NCBI GenBank assembly: GCA_016617855.1
Contig: JAECUM010009701.1
Location: forward strand, 1 to 64,000
Length of the DNA: 64,000 nucleotides
Origin: Megalonaias nervosa
Taxonomy: Eukaryota; Mollusca; Bivalvia; Unionida; Unionidae
Reading direction: 5' to 3'
Positions 1-12,470 of the stretch are shown one piece after another. Below the pieces are notes generated by a model. It saw only the letters and a program-made list of their open reading frames with translations, made no database searches and was not told where the DNA came from. A program made the position numbers and the translations under genes. Position 1 is the stretch's first letter. Each line of letters starts with the position of its first letter.

Positions 1-35
1 GATGTTCTAACCACTAGGCCACTGGAACGGTACTC
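1..35 (-). mobile_element. SINE family 1, head fragment cut by window edge
   Basis: Read on the minus strand, these bases carry a GTGGCCTAGTGGTTAGA box-A-like motif, the same kind of tRNA-like head seen in the full copies at 13.0 kb and 53.0 kb. The rest of the element would lie left of the window, so family membership is an inference. Confidence 0.4.
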
Positions 36-59
36 GGCACGATAGAACCTCCAAAGTGT

Positions 60-1740
60 TTGTGTGCCGTAAAACACCAACCCTTAACACTCTTTAAAAT
101 TAATCAATATTATACCATACAATTGTGGAATGAAATATTGTCAGTACTTATTTAGGACGAAATGTATACATGCATGTACTGTATCTTCAAAATTGCAATA
201 TAGATAATTTAACATTGACTCCATTTTCAAATGCAACTAGAGCAACTTTGATGCCTTGCCTTTGTAAATGCTCCCCTTCCATTTTTATTACATATAACTC
301 CACTCCTCCACCCAACCTCCTTCCAACTCCAGACTGTTGACCGAAGGGTTGTAACTCAATCCAACATACACATGATGCGTCATGAAACTCTGATCACATA
401 TTTAAAGCGGTGTCAAAAATTTGAAAATGTCACAGTAGTTGAAATTGTTATTTGACCTTTGACCCATCCAAGCAGATTCATGGGGACGGAACCAAGAATA
501 ATGCCCATTTTGGAAGATTGATTATATGGACAAGACTACTACCAAGTTGCGATTATTTTCACCTGATGGTTTAGAAGCTGTGGTTAATGAGCAGGTTTGC
601 AGAAGGTATTCAGTTAAGTGCAAAGGACACTTGTTTTACTGAAAATATAGATTTGATTTTTAATGGTGTTTTGACACAATTTTTGTCAATAATAATTTTG
701 TCTGATAATAAGCAAACCTCTAATTATTACAAATATATTATGCTAGTTCCTGGTCTTTCGCGAAAAATATTATGGATCAATATATGCAAACAAATAAATG
801 GATTTAGATACAATCAAGCAATTCAAATCTTTGGGGTGGGTGGGTCACCATATCAAAGCAACTGCCCTTTTGTAAGCTATTGCAACATTCACAATCTTTA
901 AGAATTTATGTATTTATTTATTCGTCATTTCTTTAAATAAATAAAGTATAATTTATACTCTGTGAAAAGACCTCGAAGTTTGGAAGATTTAACACATATT
1001 TATGTTTCGTATACCTTTGAGTCATTCAGTGCCAACTAAAAATTGTGCTTAATAACTTTAGGATGATCCAACATTATATATTGATGTTTGATACTTTGTG
1101 AATGGTTTCTTGTCGAGTTAGAGACCATTAAAGAGTGTTAAAGAGTATGCACTTAATACCGAATGGTACTATAAATTTGTTTTATTGTGTCATCATTTAT
1201 GGAGCATAAGACAAGGTGGGTAAAGAAATGAACTAAGTCTACAGTAAATCGGAATATTTCTGCCATAGACAATTCTATAGTAATTTTGCCAGTTTCTCTC
1301 TCTCTCTCTAACAAAAAGCACCATTAAAATGCAAATTTACAACCAACTCTTTTTTTGACTCGGGGCACACATTTTTTTCAGCACCAAACACTTTATTTCT
1401 ATGTTTTTTAACACTGTATCAGCACAATAAATGTTGCCAACTGCTCACATGATCATATTCATCTCTTTGAAACAATCCTCAGTTGTATGTTGTTCAATAA
1501 TAATAATAAACATAAACATGGTTTTTTGTTTTCAACCAGTAACATTTGCTGTTAACAGCTATTTTTTTGCCACAAACAACTTCAAACATGCTGAGCATGG
1601 GCAATATACATTGCTCAAGAGTACTTGAAACAGCTCATAGGAAGTGAGTTGGAACTTGTCACCCACTGGCTACGAGTCAGAAGGTACAATAACTGCTCTA
1701 TCCTTGTGGTGGCATTATTTAAATAGGACTATTCTATATT
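60..1740. other. AT-rich intergenic stretch, nothing recognised
   Basis: Short ORFs here have no recognisable domains and no splice context. A small CT run lies near 1298-1310. This stretch is beyond the proposed 3' end of UQCR10. Confidence 0.6.
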
Positions 1741-1744
1741 TGGT

Positions 1745-2150
1745 TTTTTTTCTTCATTTGTTTGGACAATTTAAAAGCAGGAAAGGAAGTGAGGTCATTT
1801 TGATAATGTGATGCTGCATTTCCAAGGTTCCTATCAGCAACAGAGTCAAAGAAACTCACCTGATCATCGAAAATATAGATAATCACATAAATGTAAGAAG
1901 TCACTAAGTTACTTTACATATAGCAGTGTGGTACTCCTATGGATGCATGCACGTCATGTTCATTGAGCATGAAAGCAAAAGTGTTGTAGAAACTCACCTG
2001 GACTTGAAAAGTGTATACGATCAATCGAGGATGAAAAGTAGGTCATAGTGACCTTCATTGGCATAGTGGTGTAGTACTCTTTAGGATTCATGCTCATACT
2101 TTATCATCATGACTATGCAAGCAACAGTGTCCCAGAAAGTAAGATCACTT
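1745..2150. repeat. Degenerate tandem array A, unit about 140 bp
   Basis: Landmarks recur at about 140 bp. AAACTCACCTG occurs near 1851 and 1990, with a decayed third copy near 2130. A GTGGTRYAGTACTC-like motif occurs near 1922 and 2063. The copies differ by substitutions and indels, so this is an old array. Confidence 0.6.
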
Positions 2151-2329
2151 TAAACCAAAGCTATTACTGATGCATGTCTAACCCATTAAATGTGGTCTGA
2201 CCTGTTGGATCTATTGCCTGACTTCAGGGTGAGGGGAGACCAGTGGTATCGTATTAAAAACACCAAGTCATTTTTGAGCTACAGTTTATATCTAATATAC
2301 ACACTCTAAAGTCCTGTCCACCTCTCCTA

Positions 2330-2640
2330 AGTCCAACATTCTACCAAAGGAGCTACTGCAACTCAAACTTTGCTCAGCCATTCTGAAGAAGTGGAAATGT
2401 TTTCTACATCAACAACATTGCAAGAATTGTCACCCACAAAACCATTTTGATAAAGCACGTTTTAAGAAACATTAAGTTTGATTAAAATTGGTTCAGCCAT
2501 TCTAAACAAGTTGAAAATAGGATTTCCATATTTTTGCTACGAAAGTTATACCATTGCAAGAGGAGCAACCCTGGAGCTAAAGGCAATAGAACAATTTATT
2601 TAATGAAACGTTTAAAGCAAGTTTTATTAAATTGGCATTG
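2330..2640. repeat. Degenerate tandem array B, left block
   Basis: About two units contain the phrase GGTTCAGCCATTC followed by AAGTTGAAAA, then CACCATTGCAAG-like sequence and GAAACATT. The same phrases recur in the 4430-5110 block, so both belong to one repeat family. Unit length is about 140 bp from the spacing of the GAAACATT landmark. Confidence 0.6.
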
Positions 2641-3617
2641 CCATTAACATTTCTGTTAATTTGGAAAACTTAATTCAAATTCCTTTTAAATCGTTAACCT
2701 TGAAGTCTGATCAACCCCACTGTGCACTGCATTGTACATCACCCAATCAGTGGGACCACTAGAAAGGCGTACAGAAATAGTTAACTTTATCAACAGTCAG
2801 GATCTTTTTCCTACCAGAAACATCGGTTAAAAATAATCAGGCGATAAGCCAAAGTGTATGGATCTGACACCCTCTGGTTACTCCATCAAGTCATTCCCAT
2901 GCCACTCCACTGGAAGTGACATTGCTGTCATCGCAAAAATAACTCCATTATTCAGAAGGAATCATTTATTCGTCAACACATTAATCCATAAGCAAATTTC
3001 ACTGTAACATTTGCCATATTTCCAAGACAGAAAAATATATTTTCAAAGAATCCGTGAACTTGAAAGGTTAGCACATGGTTATCCGCTGGGGTCCGTATTT
3101 GGAGGGTCTTTTATACACTGGGGTAATTTTACAATCAATATTAATTACAACACAAGTATGTCACAAACAGTTTCGCCTCCTCTAAAGAAAAGGAGAGTTA
3201 TATATGATAGTGACACGGATCTCTAATTACCCGTGAATAACGCAAGCACGGACACTCATGCTACATGTATGTACACTACAATAGAGCTGTGGGCCGAGTA
3301 TAGTTTCATTATGTACAATATAATTTTCTAAATTGGAACTAATGAAAATTAAACATTTTCTTGTGATACATATTAACTATTTATTGTCAATTTCATATAA
3401 CATCCATATATTAAATGTCATAATACCTGAAAACTAGGCAATGTTTTATGTTATTGTTTTTGGCTCACGCATAGAAACTGTGTACTTCGGATGACACGTC
3501 ACGCCACAGTCCTCATTAACATATTTGTATTAATGCACATCATGTAAACATTGGCGTGTGAACTGCACAAGTAACGGTATTCTTTCTTACTTTAAATGAT
3601 AATGTTGGGTGAGAAAA

Positions 3618-3771
3618 AGAATCTACGTTGGGATTTGGACCTAGACAAGGAAATCCCAGTCGCAGGGTTACATTATATGCCTCCCCACTCTACAAGCCTC
3701 GTGGGGAGACAAATAATGTAACCCCTTGACTGGGATTTCCTTGTCTTGGCTCAAACCCCAACATAGATTCT
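3618..3771. mobile_element. Fold-back (palindromic) MITE-like element
   Basis: Two arms of about 70 bp are near-perfect reverse complements around a loop of about 12 bp. The left arm starts AGAATCTACGTTGGG and the right arm ends CCCCAACATAGATTCT. Both arms hold the GGAAATCCCAGT / ACTGGGATTTCC pair. The short ORF on the minus strand here is a by-product. I could not assign a superfamily or see a clear target-site duplication. Confidence 0.75.
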
Positions 3772-4002
3772 ATATATCTCGAGCCGAGATGCATTAGCTC
3801 CATTAGCGTTTTCTTTCGGCTGATGCCACTAAAACGTGTGTTCCTTAGTACTTTCAAGACTGGACTATCGTAACTCACTGCTACTGGGTTCATCCCTTCA
3901 TCTTCTACAGACACCTCAACAAGGTCAAAACATGGCTGCTCTGACCATCCTTAGAGTACAAAGAACTGAGTAAACACCACCTTCTCTACTATTTATGCAT
4001 GT

Positions 4003-4090
4003 CTTTGGTATGACTTGGCCGGGGTTCAAACCCACAACCTCCCACATCTGAGGCAGATAATATTACAACTGGGCCACTGGGGCAGTCTCT
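4003..4090 (-). mobile_element. SINE family 1, 5'-head fragment
   Basis: On the minus strand this has the tRNA-like head with box A, then GTGGGAGGTTGTGGGTTTG-like box B, then CAAGTCATACCAAAGAC. It matches the first 90 bp of the complete copy at 52988-53313. The central part and tail are missing. Confidence 0.65.
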
Positions 4091-4139
4091 GACACGCATG
4101 TTCTCATTATTCCCCATTAAAATGAAGTCATGCATTCTT

Positions 4140-4420
4140 TTGCATACCAGGGTCAGCTACAAGGAACAAATTGCTCATAGATCTTAGACACAATGACATT
4201 ACAATCTCATTCAAGAGTGCTCTTAAAACTCACCTATTTCAATTATAAGTAAAAGACATACAAACTTTATTCTCAGCATGTTTTTGTTTTGCAAGTTCAG
4301 AGTGTTCGTTTTTGTAACCTTGTGCTTGTACATGTTATTGTGTTATCTAATATTGTAAAGTGCTTAGAGCTTCTGAAGATTAGGCGCTATAATAAGTCCA
4401 CATTATTATTATTATTATTT
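4140..4420 (+). mobile_element. LINE 3' end relic (ORF2 C-terminus plus 3' UTR)
   Basis: The plus strand encodes SFKSALKTHLF near 4200, which resembles the SFKS-LKTHLF ending of CR1/L2-type ORF2 proteins. It is followed by a 3' UTR with TTGTAAAGTGCTTAGAGC and TTAGGCGCTATAATAA, then an (ATT)n tail. The copy is severely 5'-truncated, as is usual for LINEs. It is not coding now. Confidence 0.7.
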
Positions 4421-4429
4421 GAGGAAACA

Positions 4430-5110
4430 AGTGGAAAATAAGTTTTCCATCTGGTCGCTAAGGAAGTCACACCATTGCTAGGGAGATCACATTATCAACA
4501 GTTTTGATACAGCATATCCTAAGAAACATTGCTACCAAGTACGACTGAAACAAGTGACATGAAGTTGCAAACAGATTTTTGATATAGTTGCCATGCAAGT
4601 CACACCATGACTTAAGGAGTCACTCGGGACACAATCTTGATATATATTCCTACCTCCAAAACTCATTTAGCAGAAATATAATTCCCAAAAAACATTCAAA
4701 CCAAGTCTTATCAAATTGTCTAAGCCATTCAGTAGAAGCTGAAAAATGTTTTTTTCATGTCACTGCTGTAGTAGACACACCACTGCTTTGCAGAGTCACC
4801 TTGGACACAATTTCAACAATGCATATCCTATGAAACATTCCAACCAAATTTGATAGAACTGATTAAACTGTTGTAAAGAAGTTGAAAACAAGTTTTCCAC
4901 CCAATTGCCATGGAAATTACAGCACTCCTAGGGGAGACATACCTGACGGCTCTTAAATTAGAGGAAACTTCCTAAACAAGTCTGATGCAAACTGGCTCAG
5001 TCAATCTAGTGAAGATAGGTTTACTATATTGGTTCCTATGGAAATCACACCACTGCAACAGAGTAACCCAGAATATAATTTTGGTTGATTATGTCCTTAT
5101 TTACTGGCCT
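4430..5110. repeat. Degenerate tandem array B, right block
   Basis: Four to five diverged units share ACAAGTTTTCCA, GGAAATCACACCACTGC, GGACACAATTTTGATA-like and GAAACATT phrases. GAAACATT-type landmarks fall near 4523, 4692, 4833 and 4966, a spacing of about 133-168 bp. It belongs to the same family as 2330-2640. Confidence 0.65.
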
Positions 5111-5149
5111 GGTTTAAATAACAGGTCACTATTTTACTAAGCATACTGA

Positions 5150-5350
5150 GCTATTTTAGCTCAATCAGTAGAGCACTGGATTCATAATCAAAGGGCTGCA
5201 CGTTAGATATCTACCGTGGCCAACCCAAGCTGGCTGCCTCATCAACGTGTCCTTGGAAAAGGCATTTAGCTCCCATATCCTCAGCATGATACAGCCATCA
5301 ATGTCTTAAAAGTGCTGTTAAAACAAAACAAAAAAACCCCAAAACTAACA
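5150..5350 (+). mobile_element. SINE family 3 copy
   Basis: The tRNA-like head has box A TTTAGCTCAATCAGTAGAGC but a decayed box B. The body has GGAAAAGGCATTTAGCTCCC and CCTCAGCATGATACAG, then TTAAAAGTGCTGTTAAAAC and an A-rich CAAAA tail. The same body motifs occur at 38.4 kb and 46.3 kb. The head is too degraded to be a tRNA gene. Confidence 0.75.
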
Positions 5351-6671
5351 AAACGAAGCAGGTTCATGGAATAATTTTAAAAACACAACCCTATGTAAAC
5401 TATCTGCCATAGTACCTTTATATCATATTGATTTTGCCCATCTAACTATATTCTGAAGAAAAAAAATGTCTCAGGATAAAGGCATAATTATTTGATTAGC
5501 TGTCAATTATATTCCAGCTTGTCCACGATCTTGATGAGATCAACCGGTTTACCAAATTTCTTCACAATGGAATGAGAAATATAGTCTCTAGATAGGTAAC
5601 AAACTCAACATATGTGGCACCATACATAATATGGTTTCAATACTTTTCAGCCTTCATTATTGGCTGGAAATATAATTTATGATATATATGAAATTCTACA
5701 AGTCAAACAGGAACAGTATCTCAGTCAAATCTTCACCAAAATAGGAAAAAAAATCAAACCTGACCTAGATATTCCTAGGAAAAATCAAATTTTATTTAAA
5801 TCCATGAATTCCTTCACAAGTAAATGAGCAGAGACATAATTAAAGCTGTACAGACAGGATGGATGGATTGTGACAATTAACACAACATTCCCGTTTCACA
5901 GAAAGTGTCAGGGTGGCATAAAAAGTGTGACCAATGACAAAGTGGCTGTAAAACCTCACATCCTTATTATTTATTGACATCAAGACAGTATGAATATTAC
6001 CCGACTGAAACATGCTAAACAGATGCAGATATTTGAAAAAATAAAAATGTCTTGCAAATGAAACAAAGAAGTGAAACACAAATACATGTAGATCATGCAA
6101 TTTAATTTAAGAACCATCATAACACTGTCATTTTTATTGCAAGTATTCAAAACCTAAGTGTACAATATTTGCTTGCAAACCAATTCTTAACATTTTTCTC
6201 ACACATAAAATTTATTCATCAATAAACTTAGTAAATCTTTAAAAGTTGTGCATCTGATAATGCAAATCACAATGAAATGGCATGGTATTCAGTCATTTTT
6301 AGGCACCATTATTTTAGACAGTAAAAAAAAAAATTTCTAAACCTAAGAAATGTGTGAAAAGATGTCATTTTCAGGATGCTTCCTTTCTCATTGTCCTTCA
6401 ATTGATATTAGCAAGTTCAAAGTCTTTCTTTAAATAAATTTTCAATAGATAACTAGTTTTCCCACAACAGTCTTGAATGGTTACATGTTATGTCAATTAG
6501 CAAAAAAGGGGTCTTCAAATCATGAAACTGATGACAGCATTTGAATTTCAGTATGTCACCCTATCACATTACTTGCAGAAAAGTTGATTCGCAAAAGATA
6601 TGCAGCTGATCATCATTGATGACATCAAGTCCACAAACACACATTTAATTTATCCCTAAAATAAGCCACTA
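5351..6671. other. Flank and probable 3' UTR of UQCR10
   Basis: No ORF of note. On the minus strand the stretch below 6671 would be the 3' UTR of the last exon. Possible poly(A) signals (AATAAA, seen as TTTATT on plus) lie at 6211-6216 and 6133-6138. Which one is used cannot be told from sequence alone. Confidence 0.4.
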
Positions 6672-6728
6672 TCATTCTTCTTTTGCAGCTCGCTGAGCTA
6701 GTTGTTTTTTCAAGTCCTTATACTGCTT
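6672..6728 (-). CDS. UQCR10: Probable last coding exon of UQCR10
   Basis: A polypyrimidine tract and CAG acceptor open a phase-0 exon coding KQYKDLKKQLAQRAAKEE, then TGA. Exon 1 at 23952-24107 ends in phase 0 after INAG. In known UQCR10/QCR9 proteins the next residues are GKLWK-I-K, so K-Y-K-L-K here fits the pattern with Tyr in place of Trp. The join gives a 70-residue protein, slightly longer than the roughly 60-residue family norm because of a longer charged tail. The implied intron is about 17.2 kb. I saw no better second exon nearer exon 1, but it could belong to another gene; a spliced transcript would decide. Confidence 0.6.
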   Translation of the reverse strand, partial: KQYKDLKKQLAQRAAKEE

Positions 6729-7206
6729 CTGAAAAAAAGAAAGTAATACATTAGAAGTAACAGAAACAAGAAAAATATTTGTTCTTAATAATGTTCCGTC
6801 TAGGTAAGATTTACCTTTGCTAGTTATCTGCCCCTTCTGAGTCAACCTCCCAAAGAGTTATTGCTTGATGTGAATATCAATTTGCAACATGTATCATAAG
6901 AATAGATTCAGAAATACAATGAATATTCCAAATATCTTGGGTTACATTCTGAATTTATTTATGCTAGTGCATATAATTATCCTTAAATGTTTAAAGCAAT
7001 GGAAGATTTTTGTCACATGACCTCTTTTATGGAAAGATGATCCATAAAGTGACAGGCTGAAAATTTGAGGGAAATATTACAATTCTAAAAGCTTATGATA
7101 TCCCATAAGAAAACTATAAACCCCCCACATACAAAGCATCATACTGCCAGCCTGAAGTACATAAAGTACTGTATATTCTTACTTATAAGTTGAGTCTAAC
7201 TGCAAA

Positions 7207-7457
7207 TGTTGTTGTTGTTGTTGTTGGGTTTAATGCCATTTTTCAGCACAAGATAGGCTATACATGGTGGCCAGTATAACTGGTGGAGGAAGAACCCTGG
7301 AAAACCCCTGGAAGAACCACCAACCCACGAGAAGCTACTGGCAGACTTTCTCACGCACCCACGTTATCCGAGCCTGAGACTCAAACTCACGCAGACAGAG
7401 GTGAGATGGCAGTAATCCGTAATAGTGAGTGCTTTAGACCACTCTGGCACTCTGGAC
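7207..7457 (-). mobile_element. SINE family 2 copy (class II tRNA head, CAA tail)
   Basis: Read on the minus strand: a decayed tRNA-like head with a long variable region, a box-B-like GAGTTTGAGTCTC, then a body with GTGGGTTGGTGGTTCTTCC and TTCTTCCTCCACCAGTTATA, then GGCATTAAACCC and a (CAA)n tail. The copy at 14466-14720 is close and a third lies at 57967-58216. A 129-residue ORF on the plus strand across it is an artefact of the repeat. Confidence 0.85.
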
Positions 7458-7689
7458 AAATATCACGGATCCCGAATTGCCATCACAACGTCAGCAGATC
7501 AGAATCTATGTTACTAATGAGTACTCTTAAAACACTGAATTGTTTTGGCAGATCTGGGTCTACACAGTCTGCTAAAAGCAATCAGTTAAACCAACAACAC
7601 AGATACAGAACTGATGGCATATTATGCTACAGCAGATCAGGGTCTATGTTGTTTGCAGTTGGACTCAATTAGTGAGAAAATAAGGTATC

Positions 7690-9500
7690 AGCCAAACTTT
7701 CATATCATTTTGATTTTACCTATATAATTATATCCTAATAAAAAAAATGTCAAAAGGTAAACACATAATTACTACTGTATGCATAATCTACTGTTCATAA
7801 TAAAGATCATCCAAGATCTTGATGAAATAAATCTATTTACCAAGTTTTAATGAAATCTGGTGATAAATACAGTCTCTAGATTTAAAGATGCAACAGCTAA
7901 ACTGATGCAAGGTCATGTCATTAATATACATGAACTTCACTCATAACCATCCTCAGCCAAGCTCTTGATGACATGCCTATTTACCAAATCCAAACAAAAT
8001 CCTATCAAAATTAGACTCTACAGCGGTAAAATAAATTCAGCCAATCAAAGATACAAGATCATATCATAAATATGCATATATCTTGCTCATAATAAAATCT
8101 TTCAACATAATGATGATATGAGCATATTTACAAAGTTTAATTAAAATTGGATCAGAAATAGTTTCTTGAGTAGTAGGATGTTCAGCGAATTATATGGCAG
8201 AATGACTTATTAATATGCACAAGTCTTGCTCATAGTAAAACATATCTCTGGATGATATGAGCCAACTTAACAAGTCTGATAAATATATCAGAAATAGTCA
8301 GAGAAGTGTTGACAAGCTAAGCCAATCTGATGCAAAATCACCTCATTAATATGCAAATCTGGATAATTGTGGTAGGAAGCACTGAAGCAACTTCAAAATG
8401 CTTGCTCACTCCCTGCCAACTAAAAACAAATAACGTTTCACCCGGTTGTGGGTCCCCCCACATGACCTGAAGCAACTGCTCCATTTACTCTTCATTTAAT
8501 CTAGGCTGTTACTATGCATCAATCTCACTCATAAATGAATCCATCAAAGATCTTGGTGGTTTAAGCATATCTACCAAATTTAGTCAAGCTGGATCAGAAA
8601 TAGTCTTTTGAGTGGAAACAAGTTCAGTCAATTATATGATCACTCATATGTGTGGAACCCCTGCATTACTGAACTGGTGTGAAACATTAAAGATCAATAA
8701 GAATGGATCTCATTCATTATTGAACTTACCCAATATCTTGGTGATACAAGCCCCAATTTCAAACTTTATCAAAATCTGATAGAAATATGGTTCTCAGAGT
8801 TGTAATCAGCTCAACCAATCAAATGCATTATCTTAATAATGCCTAGATCTCGCTCATTATTGATAATAGCCAAGGTCTTGTTGATATAAGCAGATATAAC
8901 AAGTTTCATCAAAAAAGATCAGAAATTTGGCCTCCAGATTTGTAACATCAGCAAATTAGATGCAAGATTATCTTATTAATATGCACAGCAATCATTATCC
9001 AAAGGACTCAAGATCTTGATATGAGCCAATATTTTAAGTTTGATCAAAATGAAATACAAATATGGCTCCCAGAGTGGTAATATGTGCAGCCAATCAGATG
9101 AAAGATCACACTATTCAGAATGTATGAATCTTGCTCCAAGATTCTGATGATAAAAGCATATATTCCAAGTCTGATCAACATCAGATCATGAATAGATCCT
9201 TCAGAATGCAAACAAACACACCCAAATGTATGCACAATCTACTAATTAATATGTATGTATCTTGGTCGTCGAATCTTTCTAAGATCATAATGCTATATGC
9301 ATATATTCCAAGTCTAATAAAAAACTGGACAAGAAAAAGGACTTGTGGGCTGCAAAAAGCTCAGCCAATCAGATGAAATAATACCTCATTAATATGTGTG
9401 GATCTCGCTCATTATCAAACTCTTCTGAAATTTTGATGATATAAGCCCATATTCCAAGTTTGCTTGAAATCAAATCAGAAATATGAACTCCAGAATGGAA
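7690..9500. repeat. Degenerate tandem array C, unit about 140 bp, about 11 copies
   Basis: Each unit carries variants of AAGATCTTGATGATATAAGC, ATTTACCAAGTTTGATCAAA, GGATCAGAAATA, AGCCAATCAGATG, CATTAATATGCA and CTCGCTCAT in this order. The TTAATATGCA landmark falls near 7921, 8070, 8209, 8346, 8835, 8975, 9245 and 9390, a spacing of mostly 135-150 bp. Copies are well diverged, and 8360-8700 is the most decayed part. Confidence 0.8.
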
Positions 9501-10029
9501 ACAAGCAATTGTTGACGGATGGACATTTGGTGGAGCATGGTGGGGCATATCTTATGCTCACTATTACATGTGAGCTAAAAACTGTCCAGCTTCATATCAA
9601 ATTAAAGCTGTCAGTAAGTTGCATTAAAAGAAAACAGATTAACTTTTAAAAATGAAACAATTGCTCAATATGTGGAAATCAAACAATGTACTCCTGAATT
9701 GTAGGCAACCATCTCATAAACTGAGCTAATTATATTACTGAAGCTTAGGTCTCATTCAAATTGGCATACAGTGGCATAATGTTAACAATGTAGTTTATGT
9801 TGAGAGTACTTCAATGAATTTGTTATTATGATATGAAAGGGAAATTTTGGGCTTGTGGAAACTGGAGTCTGGGCTAGTGGAATTTCAGTCAGGGCTTGTC
9901 ATCAGCCTGGAGACTGTGTCTAAAATAAAAATTCTTTGAGCACCGTGAGGTTAAAATTTATAAATATTTTAGTCACCAATGCAACATTGTTTTGCCATGG
10001 TATTTTGAAGACAAGTTTCTCCATAACAT

Positions 10030-10760
10030 CACAAGAAGTCTTTTAGTGAAAACTCCATGTGGAAATGACCATCTGTACTTGCTAGTGAAACAATAAGATT
10101 TTGAAGATTGTGGTGGCTATATTAGATGTCATACTGGCACCATTTTCATTTAGGACTAATCAGACATCATAATTAGTCTTTTAGTAAAACCTCCATGCTG
10201 ATATTCAGAGGAGTAGCCATAATAAAACTTTTAAGATGGATGCCACAGCGCTATATCAGATGACAGATTAGCACCATTTTCATTTTGGGCTAACTAGAAC
10301 ATGGGATGACTGTGCCTTTTAGTGAAATTCCTATGGTGATCTGACAACCCATGTAAGGTTGGGGATGGAAGAAGCTGTACTATTTTCAGGATGGCCACTC
10401 TGCTGGCCAGTATGGATGTCAGATAGGCCCCATTTTGATCTAAGATTAATTAGATCATACATGAAGCCTTTAAGTGAAAAACCCCATGTTGATATCACCA
10501 TCTATTTAGGAGAAGTAGCGATAACAAGATTTTTAAGATGGCTTCCTTGAAGGCCATACTGGACTTCAGATTGGCACCATTTTCATTCAGAACCAAGTAG
10601 ACATCATTAAGAATTAGGGGAGAGGGGGCAAAATGTGTTGATATGACCATCCATTACAATGTGGTGGCAACAACATTTTCAAAATGGCCATTGTGATGTA
10701 TACAATGGATGTCCGAGCACTATTCTCATTTAGTTTCATGGCAAACCTCCAAGTAGTTTA
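10030..10760. repeat. Degenerate tandem array D, unit about 145 bp, 5 copies
   Basis: Units share CTTTTAGTGAAAA-CCATGTTGAT, ACAAGATTTTTAAGATGG and GGCACCATTTTCATT. The CCATTTTCATT landmark lies near 10141, 10273, 10430, 10577 and 10722. It is unrelated in sequence to arrays A-C but similar in unit length. Confidence 0.75.
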
Positions 10761-10889
10761 GGATGAATGACAATACCAGTCTTGTGCTAACAGATGTACA
10801 GACAACAGACCAACCTATAAGCTCATCTGTTCTATGATTATTAGAGATAACAAAGCATAAATGCGGGCCTGACTTTATCAATATTTACA

Positions 10890-11530
10890 TTTTCATAAAC
10901 ATGGTGGCACTAATCAACCATTATTCAATATAGCCCTTTATTCAAATTCTGTTGTGAGGTTATTGAGAAAAAGTCTTTTCAAAGGTTTTTCTCTTTTTTA
11001 GTATAGGCAGCCACATGTAAGGACCAACAGGCATAATTTGTAAAAATTTTAAATGTCCGAGGTCTTTATGTCAGGATGCTTTTTATCAAATACTGTTTAG
11101 CTGTTTCTGAGAAGCTGTTTAAATAATTTTTATTTTTAGTAATGGCAGCCATATCTGATGGTAGATTTGCATCATTTGTTTAAACTTGAAGGACATTTAT
11201 CAGACCTAGAATTTAACATAAATTGCTTTGTAGCCTGAAGGACTAGCAGATTGAGAAATTTGCTAGTCCTGCTGAATAGTCATTAGTCCTTCCACAAAAT
11301 GCTGACTGGTGACACATTACTAGCCATCAGACTATTGAAATTATAAAAACTGCTTGCCTAACAAAAAATTTGCTAGCCTCAAGCTAGCATACCACTGCTA
11401 ATTTGGAGCCCTGCATCATGCCAGGATGCTTTCTGCAAATTGTTACTAAACATGGCCTTACAGCTTCAAAGAAGCTGAAAATAGAAAAATAGCCACTGCT
11501 GATGGACAGATGATATATGATAACCAGCTA
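10890..11530. repeat. Degenerate tandem array E, about 3 copies
   Basis: Diverged units share TTTTTAGTAATGGCAGCCA, GTCAGGATGCTTTTTATCAA and CTGTTTCTGAGAAGCTG. The last two copies are separated by the hAT-like insertion at 11201-11413: removing it brings the usual unit spacing back. Confidence 0.6.
11201..11413. mobile_element. hAT-like MITE inside tandem array E
   Basis: The left end CAGACCTAGAATTTAACA and the reverse complement of the right end, CAGGGCTCCAAATTAGCA, are imperfect inverted repeats of the CAGGGCTC type common in hAT elements. Flanks CATTTAT / CATCATG are only weakly alike. It interrupts one unit of array E. No transposase is coded. Confidence 0.5.
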
Positions 11531-12390
11531 ATAAAGCACCATTCCACAAGTTCACTTAGCCTTACGGGAAGGTGCAGTAAAAATCTTTCTGATTATTCTG
11601 AAACCAATAATGAATGCTAAAATGGCAACATGTTTTTCCATACATCAAAAAAAATAAAGCTGAATGCCAAAATTGCACACGCCAAACTAGCAAGCGGTAT
11701 CCAAGACCAATACAGTACTTTTATTACTGGTAGTATAAATTGATTTAGTGCCAAAACATAGCCAATCAAAAAAGGTTATGTTGGTCAACACAAAAAATAA
11801 TTCAGAATTATCCATAATAACAAGTTTTATTTTTAAATCACTGTTGATATAAACCATTCCCTACATTTTGCAATGACAAGTGAAAAATTGTGCAAGTTCT
11901 TACATGGTGTACAGCTGCCAAAGAAACATGAGAAATTTAGAGGACAATAAATCCTGGGAAAGCAAAAATTCATGCTGGAAATATGACCCAGAACAGGATG
12001 TGATGTAGTGCACTTATTCAACAGTCTCTTAGGCAAAATATAAAAGTGTGCAGTCTTTGAAATTTATGCAAGATCAGTAAAATGGTAATATGGTGATCAT
12101 GTGGATCAGTGAAAAAAATCTAAATTTTTAAGCCCTAATTAAATATGTAAACATCAGACATTCTTGGATTCTTTATGCTTCGCTTATTTAGAGTACTGTC
12201 AAATCACGTGATAATCAACAAAATGCTTGCCAATTGGTCCAAGAGATACAATCAAGTCTATTGATGTCTTAATGGACTTGCCAAATAATCAAGACACAGC
12301 TTGCATGTGGTTTTCAATCTTCGGTTTCTCATGACTTTTTGTTGCATTATGCGTGTACAAGTATTTCAATGACAAATGCAAGTGTCAGAA

Positions 12391-12470
12391 CAATAAAATG
12401 AAAGAAAGCAGCAACATCAGATTTGTTGAACAATAAAATGAAAGAAAGCAGCAACATCAGATTTGTTGAA
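12391..12470. repeat. Perfect 40 bp tandem duplication
   Basis: CAATAAAATGAAAGAAAGCA and the following 20 bases occur twice head to tail at 12391-12430 and 12431-12470 without mismatch, which suggests a recent slip or duplication. Confidence 0.85.

Noticed and set aside
587..901. 104-residue plus-strand ORF
   Set aside because: No recognisable motif, no splice or promoter context, and composition like the surrounding AT-rich DNA.
7283..7672. 129-residue plus-strand ORF
   Set aside because: Runs antisense across a family 2 SINE; a similar ORF at 14543-14788 has the same cause.
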